NCBI GenBank assembly: GCA_026003335.1
Contig: BPHB01000001.1
Location: 1,634,591-1,698,590, forward strand
DNA length: 64,000 nt
Origin: Chitinophagales bacterium
GTDB lineage: Bacteria > Bacteroidota > Bacteroidia > Chitinophagales > CAIOSU01
Direction: 5' to 3'
Made by a program: the position numbers and the translations under genes. How positions within the stretch are numbered: the first letter of the stretch is position 1; every line of letters begins with the position of its first letter. Positions 37,828 through 47,363 of this stretch are shown piece by piece. Under the pieces are notes generated by a model. That model made no database searches, had not been told where the DNA came from, and worked only from the letters and a program-made list of their open reading frames with translations.

Positions 37828-39225
37828 TCAAGGAATTTCACCCACCATTTTTTCGGGCACCACCCATTCGTCAAATTGTTTTTCGGTGAGCAGCCCCAGC
37901 TCCACAGCAGCTTGTTTGAGCGTTTTGCCTTCGGCATGCGCTTTTTTGGCAATTTTTGCGGCATTGTCGTAGCCAATTTTTGTATTCAATGCGGTGACGA
38001 GCATCAGCGAATTTTCCAGGTGTCGTTTTATTACCGGATAGTTGGGCTCAATACCTATAGCACAGTGGTCGTTAAATGATTTAGCTGCATCCCCCAGGAG
38101 CCTTGCGGACTGCAGAAGATTGGCGATTATTAAAGGCTTGAACACATTGAGTTCAAAATGGCCGTTTAGTCCGCCAACGGTTATGGCAACATCATTGCCC
38201 ATCACCTGCGCGCATACCATAGTAAGGGCTTCGCATTGTGTGGGGTTTACTTTACCCGGCATAATGGATGAGCCGGGTTCATTAGCCGGAATGAGAATTT
38301 CCCCTATGCCACACCGCGGACCGGAAGCCAGCATACGGATATCATTGGCTATTTTAAACATGCTTACTGCCAGAGTTTTCAGGGCTGCTGATGTTTCCAC
38401 GCAGGCATCATTGGAAGCCAGAGCTTCAAACTTGTTGGGAGCGGTTACAAAAGGGAGGCCGGTGAGCTTGGCAATTTCTCCGGCAACCAACGCGGCATAA
38501 CCTTTGGGGGCATTGATTCCGGTGCCCACGGCCGTTCCGCCCAAGGCAAGTTCAGCAAGGTGTTTCAGCGCATTTTTTACCGCTTTCAGACCATGGTCAA
38601 GCTGGGAAACATAGCCTGAAAACTCCTGTCCCAACGTGAGTGGCGTGGCATCCATGAAGTGTGTTCTGCCTATCTTCACCACTTTCCTGAAGGCTTTGGA
38701 TTTCTTTTCCAGTGTTTTTCTGAGCTGCTCCACAGCTGGAATAGTGTTTTCAGTAATCAGTTTATATGCAGCAATATGCATAGCGGTAGGAAAGGTATCA
38801 TTAGATGATTGTGATTTATTTACATCATCATTGGGATGCAGAATTTTTTTCTCGTCTGTCAGTTTCCCCCCGCTGAGCACGTGTGCACGGTTGGCAATCA
38901 CTTCATTGACATTCATATTGGTTTGCGTACCCGAGCCGGTCTGCCAGATAACCAGAGGAAACTGATCATCCAGCTTGCCGGAAAGTATTTCATCGCACAC
39001 CCGGCTGATGAGTTCTGCTTTCTTTTTATCCAGTACCCCACATTTATGATTCGCCATGGCAGCTGCCTTTTTTACTATGGCAAAAGCACGGATAACTTCT
39101 ACCGGCATGCTTGCTTCTGGTCCGATTCTGAAATTGTTGCGGGAACGCTCCGTCTGCGCACCCCAGTATTTATCAGCAGGCACATCTACATAGCCGAGAG
39201 AATCTTTTTCTTTTCTGGTTTTCAT
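37828..39225 (-). CDS. fumC: Fumarate hydratase class II
   Basis: This is the iron-independent fumarase of the TCA cycle, which interconverts fumarate and malate. The superfamily signature [16 protein letters not shown] is present with its catalytic serine loop, as are [14 protein letters not shown] and [16 protein letters not shown]. From Met at 39225 ([16 protein letters not shown]) the protein has 465 residues, the normal length. The open frame begins at 39282, but a TATATTTG box lies inside that extension, which supports the shorter start. The C-terminus ([12 protein letters not shown]) is typical. Confidence 0.96.
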   Translation of the reverse strand: MKTRKEKDSLGYVDVPADKYWGAQTERSRNNFRIGPEASMPVEVIRAFAIVKKAAAMANHKCGVLDKKKAELISRVCDEILSGKLDDQFPLVIWQTGSGTQTNMNVNEVIANRAHVLSGGKLTDEKKILHPNDDVNKSQSSNDTFPTAMHIAAYKLITENTIPAVEQLRKTLEKKSKAFRKVVKIGRTHFMDATPLTLGQEFSGYVSQLDHGLKAVKNALKHLAELALGGTAVGTGINAPKGYAALVAGEIAKLTGLPFVTAPNKFEALASNDACVETSAALKTLAVSMFKIANDIRMLASGPRCGIGEILIPANEPGSSIMPGKVNPTQCEALTMVCAQVMGNDVAITVGGLNGHFELNVFKPLIIANLLQSARLLGDAAKSFNDHCAIGIEPNYPVIKRHLENSLMLVTALNTKIGYDNAAKIAKKAHAEGKTLKQAAVELGLLTEKQFDEWVVPEKMVGEIP

Positions 39226-39258
39226 AGGCGGAATAACTTGGAGAATACCTTTGGACAG

Positions 39259-39266
39259 CAAATATA
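39259..39266 (-). promoter_or_regulatory. Putative -7 promoter box for fumC
   Basis: Reverse-strand bases TATATTTG match TAnnTTTG exactly and lie 34-41 bases before the Met start at 39225. This helps choose that start over the upstream in-frame codon at 39282. Confidence 0.4.
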
Positions 39267-39413
39267 CACAGGGTAGTGACACTCCCTTTTCTTTTATCTG
39301 CTAATCCGCAAGTAGATTATTTAAGTGGATGCAGGTATTTGCTTCCCATCTGAAGTTTAGCTGAAGAATTCATTTCATTCTTGAAAGCCCGTACTGCTTT
39401 GAGTTTAAGGAAC

Positions 39414-40727
39414 CTATCCCCCGGTTTGATATTCCAGAATTTTTTCCAGACCGATTCTACGTGAACCTTTCAGAAGAAAGGTCGTATGGGCAAACCGTTG
39501 CTTTTTCATCCATTCTGCCGCTTCACTGCTGGTCTTAAAATGAAGCGCCTGGATATGGTCTTTAACTTTTCCAAACTCTTCCCCTACCAGTATCACTTTT
39601 TGCAAACCCAGGCTCCTGATAAGTTTCACCATGGCAAGATGTTCATCATAGCTGGCTTCCCCCAACTCCAGCATATCGCCCAGTATGGCCACCTTATTTT
39701 CCGATGGTATGGATGCAAAGTTTTCAAGGGCTTGTTGCATGCTGGTAGGATTGGCATTGTATGCATCCAGAATAATGGTATTACTATTGAGGGTTATCAG
39801 TTGAGAACGATTGTTGGCAGGGACATACTTCTGCAGAGCCTCCTGAATGTGGGCATCGGAGACGGAAAAATGCTTTCCCACAGCTACGGCAGCCATAGCA
39901 TTTTCAAAATTGTATTTTCCGGTAATGCGAGTGGTGACCGTGATGGTTTCTTTTTGTTCCGAATAATAGCGAAAAACCAGATAGGGATAGGACGAAAGTA
40001 TTTCGCCCGCATAGGTTGCCTGAGGCGAACCGCCATAAGTAACGCTATTTTCAAGTATGCGGGAGGCTGCCATGAGGTCTTGGTCGGCTATGTTTATAAA
40101 ACCAGTTCCTTTCACTGTCGCCAGATGCTCATAGAGCTCGGCATTGGTCTTAAGGGTGTTTTCAACCGTTTTAAACGTTTCCAGGTGGTCTTTGCCGGTG
40201 TTGGTAATCAGTCCATGGGTAGGGCCGGCAATTTCACATAGCAGCCGGATATCTCCGCGCTGACGTGCGCCCATTTCAATCACAGCTATTTGCGTGGAAG
40301 GGGTAATCTTCAAAAGAGTGAGCGGCACTCCAATTTCATTATTCAGGTTGCCGGAGGTAGCTAAGGTGCAAAAGGTAGTTTGCAACACAGATGCTATTAG
40401 CTCTTTGGTGGTGGTTTTACCGTTACTTCCGGCAACAGCTATCAGTGGAATTTGCATTTTTCTGCGGTGAAAAGCGGCCAGACGCTGCAACGCCTCCAGG
40501 GTATTTTCCACAAGAAAGAATCTTTCCGCATCTTTTTGATATTGTGGCTCATCAATCACCGCAGCCAAAGCCCCCTTGCTGATTGCTTCGGAGGCATATG
40601 CATTGCCGTTGTAATGAGGCCCTTTTAAGGCAAAAAACAACGCACCCGGTTGTATTGTCCGCGAATCGGTGGATACTCCGCTGGCATCACGAAAAAGCCT
40701 GTAAAGCTGCTCAATGGCGGCTGTCAT
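39414..40727 (-). CDS. murF: UDP-MurNAc-tripeptide--D-Ala-D-Ala ligase
   Basis: This cytoplasmic Mur ligase adds D-Ala-D-Ala to the UDP-MurNAc-tripeptide, the last soluble step of peptidoglycan precursor synthesis. The ATP-binding loop VAGSNGKTTTKE covers residues 98-109. The substrate-binding N-terminal domain has the STDSRTIQPGALFFALKG motif, and DAYNANPTSMQQAL and ILGDMLELG are typical of MurF. The 437-residue length fits. It lies downstream of gldJ, from which it is separated by a terminator hairpin; the gldJ-murF neighbourhood is also known in Flavobacterium. Confidence 0.95.
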   Translation of the reverse strand: MTAAIEQLYRLFRDASGVSTDSRTIQPGALFFALKGPHYNGNAYASEAISKGALAAVIDEPQYQKDAERFFLVENTLEALQRLAAFHRRKMQIPLIAVAGSNGKTTTKELIASVLQTTFCTLATSGNLNNEIGVPLTLLKITPSTQIAVIEMGARQRGDIRLLCEIAGPTHGLITNTGKDHLETFKTVENTLKTNAELYEHLATVKGTGFINIADQDLMAASRILENSVTYGGSPQATYAGEILSSYPYLVFRYYSEQKETITVTTRITGKYNFENAMAAVAVGKHFSVSDAHIQEALQKYVPANNRSQLITLNSNTIILDAYNANPTSMQQALENFASIPSENKVAILGDMLELGEASYDEHLAMVKLIRSLGLQKVILVGEEFGKVKDHIQALHFKTSSEAAEWMKKQRFAHTTFLLKGSRRIGLEKILEYQTGG

Positions 40728-40748
40728 AAACTTCTTTGCTGCAAAATA

Positions 40749-40778
40749 AAAAACCTCTCCTGATGCGGAGAGGTTTTT
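40749..40778 (-). terminator. Terminator between gldJ and murF
   Basis: The stem AACCTCTCC / GGAGAGGTT around the 6-base loop TGATGC (about 40752-40775) is flanked by A-runs on one side and T-runs on the other, so it can act in both directions. For the reverse strand it lies about 20 bases past the gldJ stop and just before the murF start. Confidence 0.75.
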
Positions 40779-40798
40779 AATGCCATTGCAGTGCCTTT

Positions 40799-42283
40799 TT
40801 ATTTCCTTTTAAAACGGTTTCCACCTTCCTTGTAGTTGCCTGCCGGGCTACCTACTCTATCCATGGCACAGCGGAAGCCGATGGTTGCCGTAGCCTGAGC
40901 TTCATCCAGATATCTGCGGGTTCCGGGAGAGAGGTAGTAAGCACGGTCAGCCCAGGAGCCTCCCTTGTACACGCGAGCACGGTTGGTAATTAGGGAAGTC
41001 ACTACACCCGCGCCGGGGTCACCAAAATATTTTGCTCCGGAGATTTCATCTCCGTCAAGGTAATCTCTGACATCAGCTTTTTTGTAGTTGAGCCGATTCA
41101 CATGATCTTCATCTTTTTCTACCACGTATTTAACTCTCCCGAGACTATCTTTTTCTACCGGTATGCCGTCAGCATCCAGTTCCTTTGTCATGAACACGTT
41201 ACCCCGGAAGGGATTTAACTCATCGGCATCCAGGTGTGTCATGGGTCTGTAGATATCCATCACCCATTCGCTGACATTACCGGCCATATTGTAAAGGCCA
41301 AAGTCATTGGGCCAGTAAGAATCTACAGGTGCCGTGATTTCAGCATTGTCATTCAGCTTACCAGCAACACCCATGTAGTCGCCTTGTCCCCGCACGAAGT
41401 TGGCCAGAAACTCACCCTGCCAGCTGCCGCTTTTCGGATACCGCACGCTAGTTCCGTTCCAGGGGTAAATTCTCCGGTCAGTGATTCTTTCTTCATCTGG
41501 ATAAGGTTGATTGCCTTTCAGGGCAAGAGCTGCATATTCCCATTCAGCCTCGGTGGGCAGCCGGTAGTCAGGCAGCAGTATGCCATCTTCAAACCGCACC
41601 GGCCGCTCTCCTGAGCCTGCGGGATTTAAGTCAGGAAGATTTTTTTTCACCATGCCTTCATATTGTCCGATGAGATAGGCATCGGTGTTAAAGTTGTCTT
41701 CATTGACCTGATTGGGATTGACTTCAAGAATACCCCTGTCAATCAGTATTTTTTCATTTACGCGGTCGGTTCTCCATTTACAATATTCATTAGCCTGTAA
41801 CCAGCTTACCCCCACTACCGGATAGTTGGCATAAGCCGGATGACGCAGGTAATATTCCACATAGGGTTCGTTGTAGGCAAGCTCGCTGCGCCATACAAGA
41901 GTGTCCGGGAGAGCTCTTTTAACTACTTCGGGATAATCGGTTCCGAAAACACGACCGAGCCAGTAGAGGTACTCCCGGTAGTGCAGGTTAGATATTTCGG
42001 TTTCATCCATGTAAAAGGATTTCACCGTAACTCTGCGCGGTACGTTATTCCAGTCATAGGTAATATCCTGCTCAGTGGCTCCCATGGTAAAGGTGCCGCC
42101 CTCAATCAGCACGAGGCCGGGACCGGTTTCCTGGCCGGCATAGTCTATTCTTTCAAAGCCGCCCCAATCAGGGTCATTGTAGTTCCACCCGGTGGTTGAG
42201 GATTGATCTTTTGAACAGGATGACAGCAGTAGGCCTCCTGCAACCACACATACCAAAACATTCAGCAGGCTGATTTTTTTCAT
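40799..42283 (-). CDS. gldJ: Gliding motility lipoprotein GldJ
   Basis: GldJ is an outer-membrane lipoprotein, with a formylglycine-generating-enzyme (SUMF1) fold, needed for T9SS function and gliding in Bacteroidota. The signal peptide ends in the lipobox LLSSC (Cys23). The N-terminal TGWNYNDPDWGGF and LIEGGTFTMGATEQDITYDW, the FYMDETEISNLHYREYLYWL segment, the NYPVVGVSWLQANEYCKWR block and the final GFRCAMDRVG match GldJ more closely than its relative GldK/PorK. The length of 494 is normal. It is close to a PorP/SprF-like gene and to porU-porV, as in Flavobacterium johnsoniae. Confidence 0.9.
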   Translation of the reverse strand: MKKISLLNVLVCVVAGGLLLSSCSKDQSSTTGWNYNDPDWGGFERIDYAGQETGPGLVLIEGGTFTMGATEQDITYDWNNVPRRVTVKSFYMDETEISNLHYREYLYWLGRVFGTDYPEVVKRALPDTLVWRSELAYNEPYVEYYLRHPAYANYPVVGVSWLQANEYCKWRTDRVNEKILIDRGILEVNPNQVNEDNFNTDAYLIGQYEGMVKKNLPDLNPAGSGERPVRFEDGILLPDYRLPTEAEWEYAALALKGNQPYPDEERITDRRIYPWNGTSVRYPKSGSWQGEFLANFVRGQGDYMGVAGKLNDNAEITAPVDSYWPNDFGLYNMAGNVSEWVMDIYRPMTHLDADELNPFRGNVFMTKELDADGIPVEKDSLGRVKYVVEKDEDHVNRLNYKKADVRDYLDGDEISGAKYFGDPGAGVVTSLITNRARVYKGGSWADRAYYLSPGTRRYLDEAQATATIGFRCAMDRVGSPAGNYKEGGNRFKRK

Positions 42284-42349
42284 AAATCTTTTGGTTTTTC
42301 GCTTATCAAAGTTTTTAAGGAACGCTAAGATAAGTTGTTTATTGTAAAA

Positions 42350-43372
42350 TCAAAAATTCAGAAATCGCGGGCATTCCAATTGTCCTTTCAGACGCTTTGA
42401 GTTCAGGGAATTGTCATCACCTCCCATGTTGAACGTAACGGATACTTCATGGGCTCCTCCGGACAAGCCTTGTAATCTGGAAACCGTGTAATCATAGCTG
42501 TACGCGACCTTTACGTACGATACCTTTATCCCTACGACTCCAATAACGGCATCAGAGTTTTTAAAGGTATGTCTGAACCACATTCCCCCATATACGTATT
42601 TGCTGTACAGAAAGGTTCCGGCATTCAGTTGCAAAAATCCGGATTGCTGCATCAGCAATACATTGGGCGACAGAATCAGCTCCCGTTTGGGACGTTTGGG
42701 CAGCAGGTTGATATCGCCTCCGGCATGCACCGAAACACGCAGGGGAAGAATGGCATCATTGCTTTCAAAAAAAGCATCCCTGGGCCGAGAAATATGTACA
42801 ACGGATACTCCCCCATATACGAAAGAGGAGAAAGCCACAAAACCAGCCCCCACATCAGCCTGATGCATACTAAAATCTGAAGGATTAGTTTCGGCCGTTG
42901 GATTAAGATTTCCGAATTCGTCATAAAAGCCAAAAACCGGGTTGATCTGGTCACCGAAGGTAAGCCGCGCCCAATCCACTGAGCGATAAGCATAGCCGCC
43001 CATTGCCCCGATCTTTATTCCGAAATTGCGGCCCAGCCGCAGCTGATAAGCATACATAGCGTTGATATGATAGCTGCTTAGCAGTCCGTTGGCAATACGA
43101 TCCCCCAGGAACTGTATCCCAATACCTCCACTGAGCTTAGGAATATGCATATCGTAAGAAGCTGCAAAGGTTACATATCCCTTGTCAATGGAAGGCCATT
43201 GATTCCGGTAATTCAGATTCACACGCGGCCCATAGGAAATACCTGCCAGCGCGGGGTTCAGATACAGGGGCGCAGCATTAAACTGAGAAAAGTGCGGATC
43301 CTGCCCGTATCCTGCCTGTATTGCCGTAAGCAGGATAACACTCCCCGGTAGAATAAAACGGAAAAGCCTCAT
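42350..43372 (-). CDS. PorP/SprF family T9SS outer-membrane protein
   Basis: This is a 340-residue outer-membrane barrel of the PorP/SprF family. Members are either core T9SS parts or anchor and export partners of type B cargo such as SprB. The family opening is clear after the signal peptide: QDPHFSQFNAAPLYLNPALA, then YRNQWPSIDKGYVTFAASYD, GGIGIQFLGDRI and the late MGGDDNSLNSKRLKGQLECP ending. It lies 66 bases upstream of gldJ on the same strand and is divergent from porU. It could serve as partner for the SprB-repeat protein at 6686-10585, but that is inference, as genomes often carry many paralogues. Confidence 0.9.
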   Translation of the reverse strand: MRLFRFILPGSVILLTAIQAGYGQDPHFSQFNAAPLYLNPALAGISYGPRVNLNYRNQWPSIDKGYVTFAASYDMHIPKLSGGIGIQFLGDRIANGLLSSYHINAMYAYQLRLGRNFGIKIGAMGGYAYRSVDWARLTFGDQINPVFGFYDEFGNLNPTAETNPSDFSMHQADVGAGFVAFSSFVYGGVSVVHISRPRDAFFESNDAILPLRVSVHAGGDINLLPKRPKRELILSPNVLLMQQSGFLQLNAGTFLYSKYVYGGMWFRHTFKNSDAVIGVVGIKVSYVKVAYSYDYTVSRLQGLSGGAHEVSVTFNMGGDDNSLNSKRLKGQLECPRFLNF

Positions 43373-43473
43373 GAAGAAAATTAGGATACTATAATTAATT
43401 AATGTTACGGCAATATCAGAAAAAGTTCATCGTTAACGGTGCACCCAAAACTACCAAAAAAAGCCATTTTACT

Positions 43474-43481
43474 TAGCTTTG
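43474..43481 (+). promoter_or_regulatory. Putative -7 promoter box for porU-porV
   Basis: The bases TAGCTTTG match TAnnTTTG exactly and end 26 bases before the GTG start of porU, in the 135-base region divergent from the PorP/SprF gene. No good -33 element is apparent. Confidence 0.4.
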
Positions 43482-43507
43482 AAGCTACTTAACCGATCAT
43501 TCCTAAC

Positions 43508-46500
43508 GTGAACCGCTTTGTCCTGATTGCCCTGGTAATTCTGATTTCCGCTGATTTAGCCTTTGCGGATGGCACCCTGCGTCTGCAGCGTAAAATATCC
43601 TGGAATGATAGGGTGCTCCCCATTAAAGTATCAGAAAACGAAACAAAAAATGTTTTTTGTTTTGACGGAGCGGTATTCCCCCCCGAAAAAGGGTTTCAAC
43701 CTTACTTTTCCGAAGTAATCTCCACAGGGCCCAATCAGCCTGTGAGTGTGAAACTGGTCAATCCGGTATACAGACCTGCCCCCTCTTTTCCCACTCCGGT
43801 TGCAACGGAACTTATTCCGGAAACTGCGGAAGTAGAATTTTATACCGGCACAATAAAAAAGAGTCAGGCAGTAACTGTTTTGATACCCGCACTGAGAAAG
43901 AACCCTTTTTCCGGCAACGTGGAGCAGTTGATTGCATTTGAATTAGTGATAAATCTAAGCTCCCTGCCAACAGCCTTTAAACGCTCCCCTCCATTTAAAA
44001 CCAGTTCTGTGCTCAGTACAGGCACTTGGTACAAGATAGCCGTTTCCGGAGACCGCGATGGCATCTACAAGATAGATTATGCGTTTATGAAGGAGCTGGG
44101 GGTGAATCCCGACAACCTGGAGCTAAACAGATTTAAAATATATGGTAACGGAGGCGGCATGCTGCCGGAGTATAATGCTGAGTTTCGTCATGATGATCTG
44201 CAGGAAAATGCAATATGGGTAATAGACCTAAACGGCAACGGCTGGTTCAACCAAGGAGATTATATTTTGTTTTATGGCCAAAGTCCGCACCGCTGGAAAT
44301 ATGATAGCGTGACTGAAAAATTCCGGCATCGTTATAATGTGTACTCTGATTTCACCTATTATTTTATCAACACAGATGGCAGCCCGACTTCCAAACGGTG
44401 GAGCTCCATGCCTGCAGAAAACGGAGCCAATCTGACAACCGACACCTATGACGCATACGAATTTTATGAGAAAGATAGAGTAAATCTGATGAAGTCAGGA
44501 CGGGAATGGTACGGAGGTGGCAATACGGAGTACTTTAATTTCGGAATTTCTTCACAGAGCTACTCATTCTCTTTCTCTAATGCAGCTGAACCGGTTTTTA
44601 TCAAAACAGCGATAGCCGGCAGGTCTACCAGCCAGAGCATTTTCTTTAATGTAGCCGTCAACGGTCAGTTGATACATACCCATACCATAGGAAAAGTGAG
44701 CAGTGATTACACCAGCTCCTTTGCCTACGAAGACGTGAAGGAAAGTGCTTATGCTGCCGGCAGCAGTCAGCTTAACGTTACGATTACGCTTGCAAACCCT
44801 TCTGCCGGTGAAGGATGGCTGAACTACATAGAAATAAACGGAAGAAGAAAACTTGTCTATGAAGGTGCTCCTCTTTTTTTTCGCGACACACGCTCGGTAG
44901 GCTCTGGTAATGTTACAGAATTTACTATCCTGAATGCACCTCCGGATATCATTGTACTTGATGTAACCAATCCGGTGCATGCGTTTATCCAACAATATAC
45001 AGCAACCGGAAATGAAATCAGATTTGCCGTTAAAACCGACAGTCTGCGGGAGTTTGTAGCGTTCGCTGACGGTGCCGGATTATCCAAACCGGTTGCGGTA
45101 GGAAAAATAGAAAATCAGAATCTGCATGCAATCAACCAGGCTGATATGATTATTGTTACCCACCCCTCCTTGATGAACGAGTCCCTTCGGCTTAAGTCGT
45201 TTCATGAGTCAAGAGGGCTGACGACCGTGGTAGCAGACATTTATCAGATATATAATGAATTTTCGTCCGGAGCCCAGGACATCACTGCAATACGGGATTT
45301 TGTCCGTATGCTCTACCAACGTGCTACCGACTCCCTGAGCCTGCCTGACTACCTGCTGCTGATGGGGGATGGGTCTTACGATTACAAAGACATTGAGCCC
45401 AACAACACCAACCTGATTCCCACTTATCAGAGCTATGCTTCCCTGAACCCCCTGTCATCTTACGTAACCGATGATTATTTCGGTTTCCTGGACGATTCGG
45501 AAGGGCCTGGAACCAGCACGACCGATCTGATGGATATTGCCATAGGCCGTTTTCCGGTATCCACACCCAGGCAGGCAGCCGATCTGGTTAATAAAATCCT
45601 CCATTATCATGCTACTGCCGCAGATGGAGTCACAGAAACTTTTGGCAACTGGCGCAATGTGCTCTGCTTTGTTGCCGATGATGAAGACGGAGCCCTCCAC
45701 ATGATTCAAGCCGATAACCTGACATCGTTTTTTGAATCCAATTATAAGTCATACAACCTGGATAAAATTTTCCTGGATGCTTATCCGCAGCAGTCTACTC
45801 CGGGTGGCAGTCGTTATCCTGAGGTGAATGAAGCTATCAACCGCAGAATGTTTTCGGGAGCGTTGATTATGAACTATACCGGCCATGGTGGCATTAACGG
45901 CTGGGCCCATGAACGCATTCTGGATATCACCATGATTAACTCCTGGAAAAACTTTGACCGTCTTCCACTCTTTATCACAGCAACCTGCGAGTTCAGCAAA
46001 TTTGACGAACCCGGCATCATATCAGCCGGTGAAATGGTATTGCTGAACCCCAAAGGAGGAGCAATAGCCATGGTAACCACCACCCGGCTGGTATTTGCCC
46101 ACTCCAATTTTGAGATTAACAATAATTTCCTGCGCGATGCGTTTACACCGCTCTCCGACCGAATGCCTACGATTGGTGAATCCGTCATGCGCACGAAAAA
46201 CAAAAATATTGACCTGACCAACAAACGCAAGTTTGTATTGCTGGGCGATCCCGCTCTTATGTTGGCTTATCCGAAATATACTGTAGTTACCACTGAAATC
46301 AATGAAGCCGGAGCCGCTGATGACACTCTTAAAGCTTTAAAGAAAATCAGCATCCGTGGCGAAGTGAGAGACCACAGCCAAAATAGACTCGCTAACTTCA
46401 ACGGAGTGGTGTATTCCACCATCTATGATAAAGCAACCATGGTAACCAGCCTGAAAAATGACCCGGGTGAACCCACTTATCAATTCAACCTGCAGAAAAG

Positions 46501-47347
46501 CATTATCTATAATGGCAAAGCCAGCGTGGACAGCGGCCGTTTCTACTTTGAATTCATCATACCGAAAGATATTGACTATCATTTCGGAACAGGAAAAATC
46601 AGCTACTACAGCCATAACGGCTATGAAGACGCAAACGGCTATACGGAAACAGCAATCGGAGGAACAGCCACTGACTATGTATCCGACACCGATGGTCCGC
46701 AGCTGTCAGTATTTATGAATGATGAAAAGTTTGCCTTCGGAGGTGTTACGAACCCAAATCCCCTTCTGCTCGTAAAACTATATGATCAAAGCGGTATCAA
46801 TACAGTTGGCACGGGAATAGGGCATGATATCACCGCTGTGCTCGATGGTAATACACAAAACACCTTCGTCTTGAACGAATACTACGAAGCCGACTTAAAC
46901 AGTTACCAGACAGGAAAGGTGCAGTATCCGCTGGAAAACCTGCCGGAAGGCCGGCATTCCATCTCGGTAAAAGCCTGGGATACCTTTAACAACTCCGCTG
47001 AAGGCTATACGGAATTCGTGGTTGCCGATGATGCCGTGCTTGCCTTAAAGCATGTATTCAATTACCCGAACCCCTTTACAACAAACACACGGTTTCTTTT
47101 TGAACACAACCGACCCGGAGAAAATCTTCTGGTAACCATTCGCATTATGACCGTTTCAGGCAAGGTAGTAAAAACCATCACTCAAGAAGTGAATACATCC
47201 GGATTTCGTGTAGATAATATCAGCTGGGATGGACTGGATGACTACGGAGACGCCATTGGCAGAGGTGTATACATCTATAAGCTGCATGTAAAAGCCCCGG
47301 ACGGTTCTGTAGCCCATGAATTTGAAAAGCTGGTGATTTTAAGATAA
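43508..47347 (+). CDS. porU: T9SS sortase PorU (C25 peptidase)
   Basis: PorU is the surface cysteine protease that removes the C-terminal sorting domain from T9SS cargo and attaches it to the anchor. After a signal peptide (start GTG; NRFVLIALVILISADLAFA) and a large N-terminal region, the gingipain-like C25 domain covers about residues 545-920. The catalytic His793 is in NYTGHGG and Cys827 in ATCEFSKFDEP. A GDGSYDYKDIEPNN segment precedes them. The protein ends in a C-terminal beta domain of the same kind as its cargo (FNYPNPFTTNTRFLFEH ... GRGVYIYKLHV ... KLVILR). The length of 1279 is usual. porV follows by 16 nt. Confidence 0.95.
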   Translation: MNRFVLIALVILISADLAFADGTLRLQRKISWNDRVLPIKVSENETKNVFCFDGAVFPPEKGFQPYFSEVISTGPNQPVSVKLVNPVYRPAPSFPTPVATELIPETAEVEFYTGTIKKSQAVTVLIPALRKNPFSGNVEQLIAFELVINLSSLPTAFKRSPPFKTSSVLSTGTWYKIAVSGDRDGIYKIDYAFMKELGVNPDNLELNRFKIYGNGGGMLPEYNAEFRHDDLQENAIWVIDLNGNGWFNQGDYILFYGQSPHRWKYDSVTEKFRHRYNVYSDFTYYFINTDGSPTSKRWSSMPAENGANLTTDTYDAYEFYEKDRVNLMKSGREWYGGGNTEYFNFGISSQSYSFSFSNAAEPVFIKTAIAGRSTSQSIFFNVAVNGQLIHTHTIGKVSSDYTSSFAYEDVKESAYAAGSSQLNVTITLANPSAGEGWLNYIEINGRRKLVYEGAPLFFRDTRSVGSGNVTEFTILNAPPDIIVLDVTNPVHAFIQQYTATGNEIRFAVKTDSLREFVAFADGAGLSKPVAVGKIENQNLHAINQADMIIVTHPSLMNESLRLKSFHESRGLTTVVADIYQIYNEFSSGAQDITAIRDFVRMLYQRATDSLSLPDYLLLMGDGSYDYKDIEPNNTNLIPTYQSYASLNPLSSYVTDDYFGFLDDSEGPGTSTTDLMDIAIGRFPVSTPRQAADLVNKILHYHATAADGVTETFGNWRNVLCFVADDEDGALHMIQADNLTSFFESNYKSYNLDKIFLDAYPQQSTPGGSRYPEVNEAINRRMFSGALIMNYTGHGGINGWAHERILDITMINSWKNFDRLPLFITATCEFSKFDEPGIISAGEMVLLNPKGGAIAMVTTTRLVFAHSNFEINNNFLRDAFTPLSDRMPTIGESVMRTKNKNIDLTNKRKFVLLGDPALMLAYPKYTVVTTEINEAGAADDTLKALKKISIRGEVRDHSQNRLANFNGVVYSTIYDKATMVTSLKNDPGEPTYQFNLQKSIIYNGKASVDSGRFYFEFIIPKDIDYHFGTGKISYYSHNGYEDANGYTETAIGGTATDYVSDTDGPQLSVFMNDEKFAFGGVTNPNPLLLVKLYDQSGINTVGTGIGHDITAVLDGNTQNTFVLNEYYEADLNSYQTGKVQYPLENLPEGRHSISVKAWDTFNNSAEGYTEFVVADDAVLALKHVFNYPNPFTTNTRFLFEHNRPGENLLVTIRIMTVSGKVVKTITQEVNTSGFRVDNISWDGLDDYGDAIGRGVYIYKLHVKAPDGSVAHEFEKLVILR

Positions 47348-47363
47348 ATTTGAAAACCTTCTT